Positions 20,666 through 32,329 of a DNA stretch of 43,114 bases are shown here, piece by piece (the stretch's first letter is position 1; every line of letters begins with the position of its first letter). The stretch is from Cytidiella melzeri. Its lineage: Eukaryota; Basidiomycota; Agaricomycetes; Polyporales; Irpicaceae. A model generated the notes under the pieces. That model was not told the origin of the DNA and did no database searches. It was given only the letters and a program-made list of their open reading frames with translations. The translations under genes were made by a program, and so were the position numbers. The stretch covers positions 1 to 43,114 of the forward strand of contig JABYQR010000366.1 in assembly GCA_022592445.1 (NCBI GenBank), given 5' to 3'.

Positions 20666-21020
20666 CACCGCACATCAGCCTCTCCTATTATTGAGAAATA
20701 GGCGCTGAATAGGCTGCATATTCTTCGCATATTCATCAAATATGCACGAGAAATATATAAAGATTATGTGAAGGCCGGATATTAATGGCCTATAAGTCAT
20801 GTATTCTTCAAGCGGAACAAGAGGTGGCCGCCATATATATTATATTAATATTGCAGTTCTCGCGCTTCCATATGCATTCCGCTCGGGATTCTCGATATTG
20901 CGCGTGTGACAATCAGATCTATATGCGCATGCATGCTGTACATACATATATATACATGACGTGAGAACAAGAACTAGACACATAATGTAATTGCTGTTGT
21001 CGTCGAAGGCGGTCGGCACT
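20666..21020 (+). repeat. Dispersed repeat D, copy 1
   Basis: 355 bp, running from caccgcacatcagcctctcc to gtcgaaggcggtcggcact, and nearly identical to 38363-38719. It has AT-rich palindromic patches (catacatatatatacatg) and no coding potential. The ends are not inverted repeats of each other, and no TSD is evident. Partial minus-oriented relatives of its left end are at 23255-23290 and 38241-38290. Confidence 0.93.
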
Positions 21021-22140
21021 AAATACCTTGAACGCGAAGTTCCATCAATGTCGACAAGTCACGCGCAAAATGTCTGAGAGCCTGCTCATCTGCTCTGCAG
21101 TAAAGGCCATCCAACCCGCGTGTAAGCTACCAGAACTAATCAACAGAATTGGACACACCTTGACAGTCCATGGCGGTGCGAACTACCTGGGTCATAAGGC
21201 TCGTCCAGTCATAAAACAGATTCCCATCTATCTTAGCCACGAGGGCAGTAACAGCAGTGTGTGTAATTTCTGTGTTAAAACTGAGCCAAGGTAGGATTAT
21301 ACAAAATACGTTTTCGACATACCGTACAGCATATCTCTGAGGTTGCTGGACCAGAACACTTTGCTGTCTTTGTCAGAGGGGATTTTGGAAAGAATGCTTA
21401 TCAAGGAATGATATGGGAGGGAGGGAACCTTAAAAAAGGGGCTCTACGTAAGAAGTTAGCATTGGTTTGCTTCCAAAGATATGCCACTTACATCCGGAGA
21501 CCGAATAAGATGCAAGAGCAATCGAAGCTCAGCGTTGGATATTAATCCATGCTGCAGGGCTGCAATGACACGCTCGTTCTCGAGGCCAGACAAGAATGGT
21601 CTTGCGCCATCAAATGACCCTTGCCAATATGGGAATAACTGAAACATTCGTCAATCGAACTGCGGGTGTAGGGGTAAGACCTGCCATACCAATTGCATGA
21701 GCTCTTCTTGATTACTCCTCGTGACGGTTACCTCCCGTGCACGTTTACCCTTCCCAAGTACCAAATTCTGCGAAGTCCTAAGTGCAGGTAAGGCAGGGAC
21801 ATGCAGAAGTGCTTGAGTGAAGGCGCGTGCGCGGCGCTGAGTTGACAGGAATGGCGCAGGTAACAAAGCTGTAGCGGCGCTTAGTTGTGGGTAGTGCGAT
21901 GCAGACAACCGACATACCTCTTTCTGCGGAAAAAAAGCTTGAGGTATCCAAGTCGATATCATCATCATCATCATCTACAATCAAGTCAGGAGTAAGTCAA
22001 GAATCCATAAGAACTGCATATATGCACCTTTGTCATCTGCAAAACGCAATTTCTCCCCAACCTTGGTACCATTTTCATGCGCGCGATTACGCCAGTTATC
22101 TGCTATGCCTTTTCTTCCTTTTGCATGAAAGCTATCCTCA
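21021..22140 (-). CDS. Unrecognised multi-exon gene, 3' end joined to repeat D1
   Basis: Several short exons join in frame across plausible introns. One exon encodes a DDK-(D)n run (21981 region), then SFFSAER and, after an intron, LLPAPFLSTQRRARAF...RTSQNLVLGKGKRARE...NQEELMQL. A 51-nt intron (21639-21689) follows, then LFPYWQGSFDGARPFLSGL...AELRLLLHLIRSPD. Further down are ISILSKIPSDKDSKVFWSSN, THTAVTALVAKIDGNLFYDW and DEQALRHFARDLSTLMEL. The consistent splicing frame suggests a real host gene of helical character. It runs directly into repeat D at 21020, so its natural 3' end seems to be missing. Function is unknown. It may be one transcription unit with the gene at 22331-23024. Confidence 0.6.
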
Positions 22141-22330
22141 GGAGAGAGGGAGAGACTTAGTCGTCTACTTGCTGTTGTCAAAGCGGGGTAGCCAAGGAGG
22201 AGGCGGTGGATGTCGAAAAGGAGCGCAAGCTTGAGGAGTATAAGGTGACGTAAACAAGGCCGCAGGGGTATACGGCGAGCTCTGAAGTTGCCGGTGCGCC
22301 CTCTGAAGAATTTGTTGAGGTGTTCACTCA

Positions 22331-23024
22331 CTAGGCACAGTCAACATCGAGCGCGTTGAAGAATCGGATGAGCGCGTGCCGCATCTGTCACCAAAAAAGA
22401 CTATGATTCAGTGTCGGCATGGCATAAATTGACATGATTACTCACCAGGGCTACACTGCCTGTATATGCCGGATAGAATTTCACACACAAGAGAAACCTG
22501 TTAGCGATCAATCACCGCGTGTGCACTATGAGCTAGAGACGAGTGCACAGGTTGGAAGCTTTGAAGTGCTAGATCAGCGGCGCAATTGCCTGATGAGGAT
22601 GGCACGTACTTCCTTCAGAAGACTGAGCGTTACGCCTGCTCCAAGGAACTTACAAAGATGCTCTGTGGAAAACTTGCGAATCATGGAGATGACGTGCTTC
22701 TCGATGGCCTCGGATTGCGCATCGGGCTCAGTCGCGTTGTAGGGCACGAGAGCGGAGGTGAAATCGGTGTTGTAAACCGAGTCGTGAACGGAGATTGCGA
22801 CCTCGAAGGACGTGCTATTGTTCACGACAGTACCGGCGATACCTGCCCACATCGGCCAAGGACAGGATGTGAGGTGATGAGCGTGTTGAAGATGCGATTG
22901 ATCAGACACTCACAGTGAGGCTGGCAAAGCCGGCAACATTTGGCCGTTTTGCAGAGACAACACTAGAGAGCCTGCGACGAAGGGCTTCTGAGCCATGGGA
23001 CTGAAACTGGTGTGGGGGAGCCAT
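22331..23024 (-). CDS. Unrecognised multi-exon gene
   Basis: ATG at 23024 (MAPPHQFQSHGSEALRRRL...). An intron of about 67-71 nt (about 22843-22913) separates exon 1 from IAGTVVNNSTSFEVAISVHD...DAQSEAIEKHVISMIRKF. A GTAAGT donor follows near EHL, and a later exon may begin after a ...TGACAG acceptor with MRHALIRFFNALDVDCA near 22335-22385. The short exons, splice signals and stable frame argue for a gene. I recognise no domain. The next gene downstream is on the same strand and only ~200 bp away. Confidence 0.5.
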
Positions 23025-23289
23025 GGTTGTTGTGAGGGTCGAGGGGGAAGACAAGTGGAGGACTGAGATAAGGCTTATATAGGAAGCGGGCGTTCGAGAA
23101 GACCAGAATTGGGAATGCTGAAAACTAAGTGGATGAAAAGAACTTTCTTTGCGTGTGTTGACGTCCCGCACATTTCCTTACAGAATGACTCACCAATATT
23201 GGGCACCAAGGATATGCGCACAATAGGTAAATAATATTCAAGATGTTTAACAACTATTTTTCAATAATAATGGAGCCTGATGTGCGGTG

Positions 23290-23399
23290 TAACTCGGTGC
23301 TGACAGGCCAGAGCTTATGTCCTCTTTCAATGATGACGCACAAAAACGCGCGTCTTGTTCGAAAGAGGACGTAAGCTGTTGCCAGTCAGCACCGAGTTA
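23290..23399. mobile_element. Small palindromic MITE-like element with TA ends
   Basis: 110 bp. The perfect terminal inverted repeats are TAACTCGGTGCTGAC (23290-23304) and GTCAGCACCGAGTTA (23385-23399). The inner arms remain paired (agcttatgtcctctttc against gaaagaggacgtaagct), so almost the whole element folds into one hairpin. Ending in TA on both sides is what a Tc1/mariner-type TA target would give. It abuts a fragment of repeat D on its left. Confidence 0.8.
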
Positions 23400-23861
23400 G
23401 AATTGAACCCCTGCCCCATCGTGTATTGCTCCAGCTGGATGTCAATAGAGCAATCCCTCTGGTTTGTTGATGCAGAGCAGGCCAGCGCGTTTCCTCCGAA
23501 GAAAGAAGGGAAGAAGGCAAACGACGGGATGCTACTTCGTAAACGCAAGGCTGGTATGCCGTCGAAATTGTACATTAAATAAAATGCGTCGCGCGCCGCG
23601 CGAAATGAGTTGGCGCTTGTGAAAACCTACACAGGCGCTGAGGCCACATTCCCCAACTTCGCATATATTACGGCCGCGACGGTTTTCAAAAGCAATATGA
23701 GTGTGCAAGAACTTCATAACAAGGCTTACAGAGACATGTAATAATTTTATCGTAACCTGTGTGCTTGCATGGGCAGACAATGAAAACTTTTAGTCACCAC
23801 CGCCAAATAGCCATAATGCATCATGTGAACATATTTCGTGGATGAGGACTACTACTTCGTA
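23400..23861. other. Intergenic, nothing recognised
   Basis: There is only a short GC-rich palindromic patch (gcgcgccgcgc near 23590) and short shadow frames. The 3' end of the BTB gene converges from the right. Confidence 0.6.
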
Positions 23862-24989
23862 TTACAGCTCTAACGACCGATGAAATGCAAGTACCTTCTC
23901 AGCTCCCTCTTCAGTGATCCGCTCCTCCGCTCTCAACGGTGCCATTCCCCGAAGCTTCAACAGTGTTTCCGAATAGCACCGGCTCCTCATGAACGGAATA
24001 TCACCGAGCTGTTCAATAAACTCGCAGGTCTTTGACAGTCGAGGAGGCTTGTCCGGATGATTTAGCCAACGGGAAACCTTGATTCCCCAGAACTCCTTCC
24101 AAGCACCTTCGCAGCGGTCATGTGCAACACAGCCATCCCCATGCACAGTAGGTGGAGCTGCAAGAGACAGCCGTAGTCGCTCTCGTGCAATCTCGGCCTG
24201 CGCCCTGGTAAGAATTGTGTATGTTACGAGACCCAGCTGGTCCACATCCTCGTCTGTGATCTGCAAGGGGCCTGCTGAAACCAATGTCTTGAAGGCCGGC
24301 CGAACCCATTCTGGAACTGTGTACTGACGTGCAAGGTTGATCTTCGTTGCTGGTGAGATGCGGGGATCATCCCTGATATGGTATTGCGCAAAGGTGAGTA
24401 CCAGCTTCATCTGATACAAACTGCCGAGCCTGAGTAGACTCATCAGCATTGCGCTCTCGTATGGTGGAGGTGCCACCCATCTTTAACATGCAGAGGACCA
24501 TGGTGTGTGAGTTTTCAAGCAAGTCTGCGCAACTGGCACGTACTCACCCTACGAATAAATGACAGACCAAGTAGTCAAAATCTCTGCTCGTGATTGATTC
24601 GAGGAAAACGGGGTCGTCCTCTCGATCCCCTCCGGTTCCTTTCATCGGTAGGATTTGCGCAAAGATCTCCGAATGGGATTGAAGGATCCCGCGATGGAGG
24701 CAGTAAAGTGTCTTCTCTGCCTTTGTTTCAATGCGATTTTATACTGTTAGTCGCTGTGTGAGTGCTCATTGATAAGAGTCAAGACAATTACCCGAATCCA
24801 TATTGTGCCATTGTCGAAGCAGAAGTCAGGACTCTTTGTGAAGTCAGAACTGCAATTCTGCTTGGCCATTTTCTGAGAGTAGGCTGACTTTGAGTCTAGA
24901 ACAATTGAACGACTACTAGTAACATTTGCAGTTGAGTCACTGATGTCACCTGTGTGACCTTTTGCGCTCGAGCAAAGACTTAGTTTCAA
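23862..24989 (-). CDS. BTB/POZ-domain protein (basidiomycete-type)
   Basis: Three exons join in frame to 329 aa: 24989-24792, 24720-24548 and 24480-23862 (introns 71 and 67 nt). The BTB fold begins near residue 50 with SPDFCFDNGTIWIR, then LYCLHRGILQSHSEIFAQIL, matching the usual FWFDDGN...L(F)RVHR..L...S..F pattern, and later LLRLGSLYQMKLVLTFA. The C-terminal region with CEGAWKEFW and spaced Cys/His is common in the large agaricomycete BTB family, whose members are presumed adaptor or protein-interaction proteins. The start could instead be the in-frame ATG at 24869. No break is seen. It is flanked by an unrelated minus-strand gene and a divergent integrase gene. Confidence 0.8.
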
Positions 24990-25230
24990 AACATCAATTC
25001 GCTTCAGCTATCCTGCCCAAACTTGTTTCGTTGACGTTGTAGTCATTCAAGATACCACAGAAAACATTTGGCTTCAACGTACAGGCTGAGGGATGCTCGT
25101 GGGACGTGGCAAAACACTAGTGTCACAGTATACATGTCACATATGTGACCTCTCGCACTTCTCCATCGACCTCCTCGTCACCCTCAATACCTGCCCCTTT
25201 CTCTCTTCATCGTGAGGAGGTACGAAAAGA

Positions 25231-27317
25231 ATGCGTAAGATTGATATACACTAATTCTCATCTCATGTGCACTGTTGGCTGCAGCTCAAACATGCCTGTC
25301 CTGCCAGACACCGCCTTTGCCAAATCGAGAGGACGGGGAAGCATGGTCAGCAAATATTCTCACTGCTTGCGAGATCATTGGAACAGCATACAATAGAGCG
25401 GCTCAAGCCCTTCAGCAGACCGACATGGATCCCCTACGTGTCAAGGTACAGATTGATACTCTGGTTGATGACATTTGTCCACTGCTACTTGCGCTTGCTC
25501 GGGTCACCGAGATTGAAGGTCTATCACACCAGTGGCTCATCTCTTGTGTTGATGCTGTGAGTGAGCTAGGACGTCGGCTGCAAGAGACACATGCAACTGC
25601 TTGTGGACGGTGCGTGCTATGCAAGACGGCCATTAAGGAATATGCTGATTATACATTGCTAGAGAGACTTTGGACATTGCGACAATTCAACCTATCCAGG
25701 TTTCTAGTTTGGCTCAGCGTGGTAGGCCTCGAAAGCTTATCAACAGAGCATATCTTCAAGTTGCCATGTCTCCTTCCCGACAAATCTCGCTCTCCCGCCT
25801 TGCTCGCACAATTGGTGTTCACCGACACACACTCCGCCAGTCACTGCGCCGCCATCACATCAACTACTCGTTTACACCCATGTCTGATGCCGACCTAGAT
25901 AAAATAGTCAAGACTTTTCGCAGCACTCGTCCTGAATCTGGTATCCGATATCTCATAGGATTTCTACGCCAGAAGGGATTCCGTATACAGCAGCAGAGGG
26001 TGATTGCGTCGATCAAGCGGGTTGATCCCATTGGCCATATTTTGCATACTCAGCGACCTGCTATCAGACGACGCCAATATAAGGTCGCTCGCCCGAATGC
26101 ACTATGGCACATTGACGGGCACCATAAGCTTATTCGGTGGGGGATTGTTATTCATGGGGGTGCTGATGGTTATGACTGTACGGTGCGCACTTTCATGACT
26201 CGGTTTATAACTGCCAGTGGTCCTCATATGTATTGTCAGGCAGTCATGATGCGAGCAAGCACGAACAACAGAGCTTCTACTGTGCGAGATCTTTTTGTCA
26301 ATGCTGCAAATACGTGGGGCCTTCCATCTCGTGTACGTGGAGATCGCGGCGGTGAGAATAAAGATGTTGCCGTGTTGATGATTTTGCTTCGTGGAGCAAA
26401 CCGTGGGTCGTTTATTTGGGGATCGTAAGTCTGAGCCGTCCATAAAAACATGAAATCTCATGTTTTCGTGATAGATCTACTCATAATACCCGCATTGAAC
26501 GCTTGTGGGTGGAGGTCGGGTCCCAATTTGCCCGCCGTTGGCGAGCATTCTTCTCCCGTCTAGAACGTCTCCATCACCTCAACATCGAGGATCCTCAGCA
26601 CATGTGGCTCCTTCATTTCCTATTTCTGGACATGATTAATAGTGATTGCGACCAGTTCTGTGCAGACTGGAATGCCAAGCCACTTTCTGGCATTGCTAGC
26701 CATCGAAGCCCGAATGTATGCTACTCGCCGTCCTTTCCTTTTTTTTTCCATCTCACATCTGTCGCTCTCCTCAATAGGACCTACGCTTTATTGGTCAGAC
26801 TGAGCATGGGGTGTACATCGACAACCTCACGGGTGTGCATCCAGACATCATTGCTGAGTATTACGGAGCTCACAGAAGATTAACCCATCGTGTGCCTGGC
26901 CAAACTGGGGCCGGGCACTCATCTGATGAAGATAGCAACAGTGACGAGCATGAGGGTCTGTTGAATCCAGGCCCAGATGTTACTCATATAGAAGCAGCTG
27001 TTGAGCAGAACCACGGTCACAACTTCAACCACGAGGCCGTCGATGTACCTGAAAGTGAAACTCCATTCGCAACACATGCAGATGAGGTCGAGTTCCGTGC
27101 AGCACTTGTGATTCTTCAGGATAGTCATGTAGTACCGGGGGGCTATGGTCTACTGCCTGATGAATGGGAAGACAGTACGTACCCAACACTTGAGGTGCTC
27201 CGCTCCGGTCGCCGAGGCCGTCGAGAAATTACCATTAGCTTACCTGAAACCGTTTGGCGACCTCGTGCAGAGCTTTGGGCTTGCGCTGTAGAACTACTTG
27301 TACGTCTAACAGAGTGA
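25231..27317 (+). CDS. DDE integrase-core (rve-type) protein, five exons
   Basis: Exons 25231-25234, 25285-25609, 25663-26424, 26475-26715 and 26778-27317 sum to 1872 nt, a complete 623-aa frame. The introns are 50-62 nt. An N-terminal helical region is followed by a helix-turn-helix-like segment (SRLARTIGVHRHTLRQSLRR). The RNase H-fold core has Asp in ALWHIDGHHKLIRWG, Asp in RVRGDRGGENKDV and Glu in STHNTRIERLW. This family is widespread in basidiomycetes and some animals and resembles transposon or retroelement integrases. The acidic C-terminus follows at IGQTEHGVYIDN. The start is an ATGC mini-exon and is the weakest point. All catalytic residues are present and the frame is intact, so it may be active or domesticated. 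Confidence 0.82.
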
Positions 27318-27519
27318 CATGTATGTGCTGTGGCTTTCAGACAAGTTACCTTCTTTGCTGCTAGTACTTGTGCCTGAACTATAAGGCCTCGAGGCTCTGC
27401 AGCGTAATGTCGTAAATACTACTTGTGGCCCAAAACAACGGCAAGGCAATTATTTGCAGTGTGACAAAAAGCCCATGTGTACATAGCAAATATGGTGCCT
27501 CCTTTTCCTTTCCTGTGTC

Positions 27520-29333
27520 ATGTTGTCCAGCGGAGATGACAATGACTCTGCTTCTGAAGCTGAAGACTCAAGTCTCAAGAAGACCACAGGTCAGAGCCAG
27601 CTTGAAGCGGCAATCAACTCACTTTCAGGGTTGCATGCAGTCAAGATGTCGAGTTCAGCACTTCGTACAGCTGAAAAAGAAGCCAATGCAGGGTTGTCTG
27701 CAAATGCAAGGAAGGTGGTTGCTTCAATGAGAAAAAAGCCAAAGGTATGTGTCCGAAGCACTATTTGACTTGAAGCTGTAGCCCTAAGTTCATAAAGCTA
27801 ATATACTGACTATTCTACAAGTTCCGCAAACCCAGTCAGCAGAAAGCTAGTTCATCGGCTTCTCATCAGGGTTCATCTACAGTTTTTGAAGTTCGAGCAG
27901 TTGTGTTATACACACAGGGTTGCATCAGTGTGGACGTAAGAACTTTGACTTGGCACACAGTGGCACAGCTTTCTGATGTTGAGCACTAACGTCCAAGTTG
28001 TCATAGGAGGATAGCGGACGGTATGTATTTGATGAGCCCATCCGTCCGCTCACCAACGAAGGCCTGCTACACGAGCTTGAGCAAGAAGGACGGGTCAAAT
28101 TCAACGTGAGGTTTGACCGGGCCTGGAGCTCGGGTCGTGTTCACCAGGCATTTCAAGCTGCTCTGCCTGGATTTTTCAAGTATCTCAAAGGGCAAGGACA
28201 GCACTCTGACAACCATCAAGACTATGTTCTTTGCTATCCAGAGTCTCGGAAGCTCTGTGTGCACACATCAGCCGAGCCAACTGGAGAGCAGTTGTATGGA
28301 GTGAAGAGCCGAAAGGGACGAGGGAAGTCTGAGAGCTTCATTCATATAGGTACGCACCACCACTGGCACAATATTGACTATTGTGATGTCTGAATTTGCT
28401 CTATTTTTAGCCTTGATAGAGTCTGTTCCTGCTGATGTGCTCCGTTGTACATCGTGGCTGCCTTCCATGAACCTGCCAGACAACTCAAGTGATGGCGAGG
28501 ACATCAGCAGGAATACTTTGTCAAACTCGGATACAAGTTGGATCAATGGCAAGACCACGAAGCCTTCTGCATTCGAGCACTCACTCTCTGGCACACCAAC
28601 ACCGATAAAGACAGCCTCAAAAGGAAAGAAGCGTGCCATTGAGGCTGTTAGTGACGAGGACAGTGAGATAGAGATTGCGGAAGGTCCGCTAAAGACACCC
28701 AGTATGTTGCTGTTGTTGTACTCTACTTCGAGTCAGAACTTGATACCAGTAACTGCCTATCAGAGCTTACCCTCGGAGCAAAGCAAGGTTCCCTTCTGAG
28801 CCGGCTGGACAAAGCTTGTTTGTTCTTTTGTGCTCACTCGTGTTGTGCTCTCGTTACTGATTCCCAAGCTAGTGGCAAGGCTGCCTGCAAGTTCCAAGGT
28901 GAAGATTGAGCCGACCACGGTGGCTCGCCCTAGGCCAAGAGCAACCGAGCGTACAAACACAAAGTCAACAACACCTGTGAAGATGAACAATCGACCATAC
29001 CGGTTCAAGAACGCCCCAGTGTTCAGCCGTACTCCCAGCCCAATGCCAACAGCCTTGAAGTCCGACGAGCCGCTCTTCCCAATCATCAGAAACGCTGCAA
29101 ACAACAGATCGACAATGTCCGTAACACGACCATTGCCGGTTGAAGCGTCGTCCAGCGGAACCAGGCATAGTAGTCCGCCTTTGCCTCCATCGCAGCCATT
29201 TCAGCCTGTCGCAGGACCGTTGACACCATCCCACCACACCGCCGTGGCAGCTCATGCGTCCAGCACGCCTCTCCATCACTCACCAGGAAGGTGGGAGCGA
29301 CCGTCTGATATGTCCGACCCGTGGGCAAGTTGA
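27520..29333 (+). CDS. Conserved-looking fungal protein next to integrase gene, five exons
   Basis: Proposed exons 27520-27744, 27822-27935, 28007-28349, 28411-28701 and 28873-29333 give about 477 aa without stops. The N-terminus is acidic (SSGDDNDSASEAEDSS). The middle has a globular block: YVFDEPIRPLTNEGLLHELE, VKFNVRFDRAWSSGRVHQAF, LPGFFKYLKG, then SRKGRGKSESFIHIALIES and PADVLRCTSW. The C-terminal third is Ser/Pro-rich and disordered. I recall similar blocks in other basidiomycete proteins, but no function. It starts 203 bp after the integrase stop on the same strand, which raises the possibility of a two-gene mobile unit. The fourth intron (171 nt) is long for this genome and its acceptor is uncertain. 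Confidence 0.65.
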
Positions 29334-29844
29334 TTGCATGACTCAGACTCAGATTCTATTGTGCACTTCCTTCCTATGTCTTTCCTCTCATTTACCACTC
29401 TCGTTGCTTACCAACTTCTTACTATTGCCGCTCATTTCCATCGCCTGTTTTTCCCATCTACCACAACTTTAATGCTGCGTTGATAACATTATACTACATT
29501 TGCACTTCACCTATTAATAGCTTCTCGTTCATTTCGAGTTTAATAGTACTTCTCGAGCCACGGACTCATAGTACGTACTGATACACCTCTCTGAAATGCA
29601 ACCTTTACTTGCCGTTTGGGTATTATACCGTCTGAACCTCAATGCGTGTCATCGACGCGCGACATGGAAAATTGCGCGTCGATGCTGGACTTGACGCGGA
29701 GCGCAAAACCGGGAGCGCGACGGCGCAACTATTAAATGTACAGTTTGGACGGCATAGGCTGGTACTGCCGCACATGTCACGTTCAATCCACTCGCTGGCG
29801 TAGTAGTTGAGGGTGTCACAGACAGCGGTCGGCCAAAGAAGAGG
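29334..29844. other. Intergenic with 11-bp perfect stem-loop
   Basis: 29650-29660 (catcgacgcgc) pairs perfectly with 29674-29684 around a 13-nt loop, followed by GC-rich sequence (gacgcggagcgc, gagcgcgacggcgc). On the minus strand a frame PLLWPTAVCDTLNYYASEW runs up to the solo LTR C at 29850 and may be a piece of a gene cut by that LTR. Confidence 0.5.
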
Positions 29845-30591
29845 GTCAGTGTCACAGATTTTCAATGTTTCTACAAGACTTGCCTTACCAGGCAACGGTA
29901 TTATTGGGAATATTTAAGCGCTTGTCAAGCGCTTGTCAAGCGCTTATCCAGTGCTTATCCGGCGTCTATTTAGGCGCTTATCTGGCGCTTATCTGGCGCT
30001 TATCAGGCGCCTATTCCGGCGCTTATTCTCAGTGCCTATCAATTGATGTGCTGATGCGCCTTCTGTCTCTGATGCGCTGATGCGCTCCTTTCCTTATCTG
30101 TGTATCACATGATAGAACTCTCTGGAACCTTGTAGAACTTGCTGGAACTATGATGTCATAGTATAGAACATTCCATTAGATGATGTCATAGTTCATAGAA
30201 CCTTCTGGAAAAGTCTAGCCTTGTCTTAGAACAAGCTAGAACAAGTCTAGCCTTGGAGCTGGGTCATGGGGTCAGGTCATGGGGACAATTGCTATTGGTT
30301 GATTATTGAAGTGGCACCACTAGGGCATAGGGCATGCTTAGTAAGGTAGATTACTTCGCTTACTCATGTAGGTATTAGGGGTCTAAGGGTAGTACCTGGG
30401 GTCCTCCCCTTCATGTATATATAGAGGCACTCCTGAGGGCATATCCCCTCAGTCTTATCCACTCTGTTGATAAAGGACTACTCAGTACCTCACAGTACTT
30501 CGCTCACCACACCTCTTACTCTCTATCTTCATCAACTCCCCCCAGTTTATCAACTTACTTGGTGAGTAGTAACCATAACTGTTACAGTCAG
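29845..30591 (+). mobile_element. Solo LTR of family C with TSD
   Basis: The body is 29850-30586 (737 bp), starting TGTCACAG and ending CTGTTACA. GTCAG flanks it at 29845-29849 and 30587-30591. It is the plus-strand counterpart of 5268-5993, and both C insertions have TSDs beginning GTCA. It has 10-bp gcgcttatc tandem repeats (29920-30040), repeats of atgatgtcatag (30150-30195) and TATATATAG at 30416-30424. Confidence 0.96.
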
Positions 30592-30878
30592 GACCAGTCC
30601 AAGGGAGCGGAAAGGCAAAACAAGTGACGCGGCACAGATTCATGAGGCGAACGGAGAGATGCTCGAAGAACTCTCCCTTCCTGGTGTCGTCGTGTCGTTT
30701 GATCGGCCGTCATCTAGTTCTTCGTCAACTGCTTTCTCCCCCCGTAGCATACACTCTGGTACTCCGACAAAGGAAACGAAACTATTCATGGTGGCCAGCA
30801 TAAATAAATTGGTACTATGCGTTAACAGACAGCGAATGAAAATACGAATAATGTACGTAGCAGCTAAAATATTCCAGG

Positions 30879-32108
30879 CTATGGTGCTAGGTTGTGGGAG
30901 CAAAAGAAAGTGCTCAAGCGCGTAAGCATTACGATGATGAACGGATCTCTGATTCCGCTTGCCATACGAAGAGGAGTGGTAGCTAGTGGCTGTCGACTGT
31001 TAGCACCTGCATCGTACGACCGCCGTTCTCTTCTCTGACCCGGAGGAGGCATGGCCGCCAACTTTCGTGCTACAGACCACTGATAACTGGCGACTTGAGG
31101 CTGCGTGTTGCTCGATGCGGTCTGCGGGGAGGCAGACATTGATGGTGCTAGTCCCCGGTGTTCCTCAATGGCGTGTTTCCTGGCAGCAAGAGCTGAAATA
31201 TGGGTACTTGAGACAGCGGTGGGCGAGGCCGCGGAGGTTGTGTGAATGCTGGTTTACTCACTGGGAGAGCGTGAGCGGAGGCTGGGAGATCATCTGTGCA
31301 CCGGATGTTGGACGAAGTGAGTACTAAATATCAACGCGAGGACGTACCGGGACTGCCGGCTCGACTCAAAACGTTTACTCTGTCGCCAATCCTCATCCAC
31401 TTATGATTGTGCACCGTTTTGCGGTTCCCATCGCCCTTTCTCTTGTGGCCAGCCTGAGGTGACCCGTCCGGCGCTGGTGTTTCTGCCAGCTCGTCCTGCA
31501 TGTTTTGTGGCTCTGGAGAAGAACTGGATTCTGAAGGGGCTGCTGACGACCGTGATTCTTGCTGAATATCAGTATGGCTTGCGCAGAGGTGGCTCCAAGC
31601 GGTACTCACAGGACAATACTAGAGCAGTCCACGCGGGCACAGAAGGACGATGATTAAGCCCAGCCATCTCCTGCGACGTGGATGTTGGCGACAAAGATGA
31701 AAACGCGTCTTTTGAATGCGGAGCCAATACAGTTGAGCGGAATAGGATGGCAGAACATGTCAACGCTTTCAACTGAGGTTCTGCCAGCAATACACTTGAG
31801 AACTTGTGCGGAAAGTGGTAAGTTGGACAAAGTACCCGAGAGAAATGGCCACGTGAATGAGCTTGAGGGAGAAGTCCTGGGGTTCTGACTAGAAAAGTGC
31901 GAGGTTGGACGGGATGTAGCGCGGAGAGTAGCTCTTCTCGTGAATGGTGCGTTCGACGTGAGGAGCGAGTCGACATGTGCTTGCAGCCTGAGAACTCAAG
32001 GAGCTGAGTGCAGGCCTGAGGAGCGGAATCACTGCGTAGCCAACGACATAGGTAGCAAGCGGACAGCACGAGAGTGTTGAAGAAAGTATTCTGGTCACTG
32101 TGAAGCAA
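30879..32108 (-). CDS. Poorly resolved multi-exon hypothetical gene
   Basis: Several open minus-strand segments are linked by plausible splice sites. Near 32098-31889 a hydrophobic start is seen (CCPLATYVVGYAVIPLL). Around 31600-31350 the peptide is Ser/Pro/Glu-rich, low complexity and basic at its end (SESSSSPEPQNMQDELAETP ... GHKRKGDGNRK, WMRIGDRVNVLSRAGSP). After an acceptor ending TTTCAG, ALAARKHAIEEHRG and QPQVASYQWSVARKLA follow, with a stop at 30879. A continuous 179-codon frame at 31569-32108 overlaps part of this and may be a shadow. I recognise no family. Confidence 0.4.
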
Positions 32109-32329
32109 GAAAGAAGTTACAAAATCTGTTGTGGATGACGAGCGAGGGGGAGGAAGGCAAAAGTAGCACGCGCGCTGCGATACATTCAGGCGCCCTGAGT
32201 CCGTATCTGAGATCTGGGCGGCGATCTCGAGCTACTCACTTGAGATTTGCAGGAAAGCAAATGCGCCGTGTCAGTAAGGTACCTGCTAGAATCCTGACCA
32301 AATACTCACGAGTGGATATTCCAACACAC

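Noticed and set aside
20666..21020. Repeat D as a solo LTR
   Set aside because: It lacks TG...CA ends and has no flanking 4-6 bp duplication at either copy.
31569..32108. Continuous 179-codon minus-strand frame taken as one exon
   Set aside because: Composition (many Ser, Leu, Arg, Cys, His) suggests a shadow, and a spliced alternative in another frame fits better. Kept only as part of an uncertain gene.
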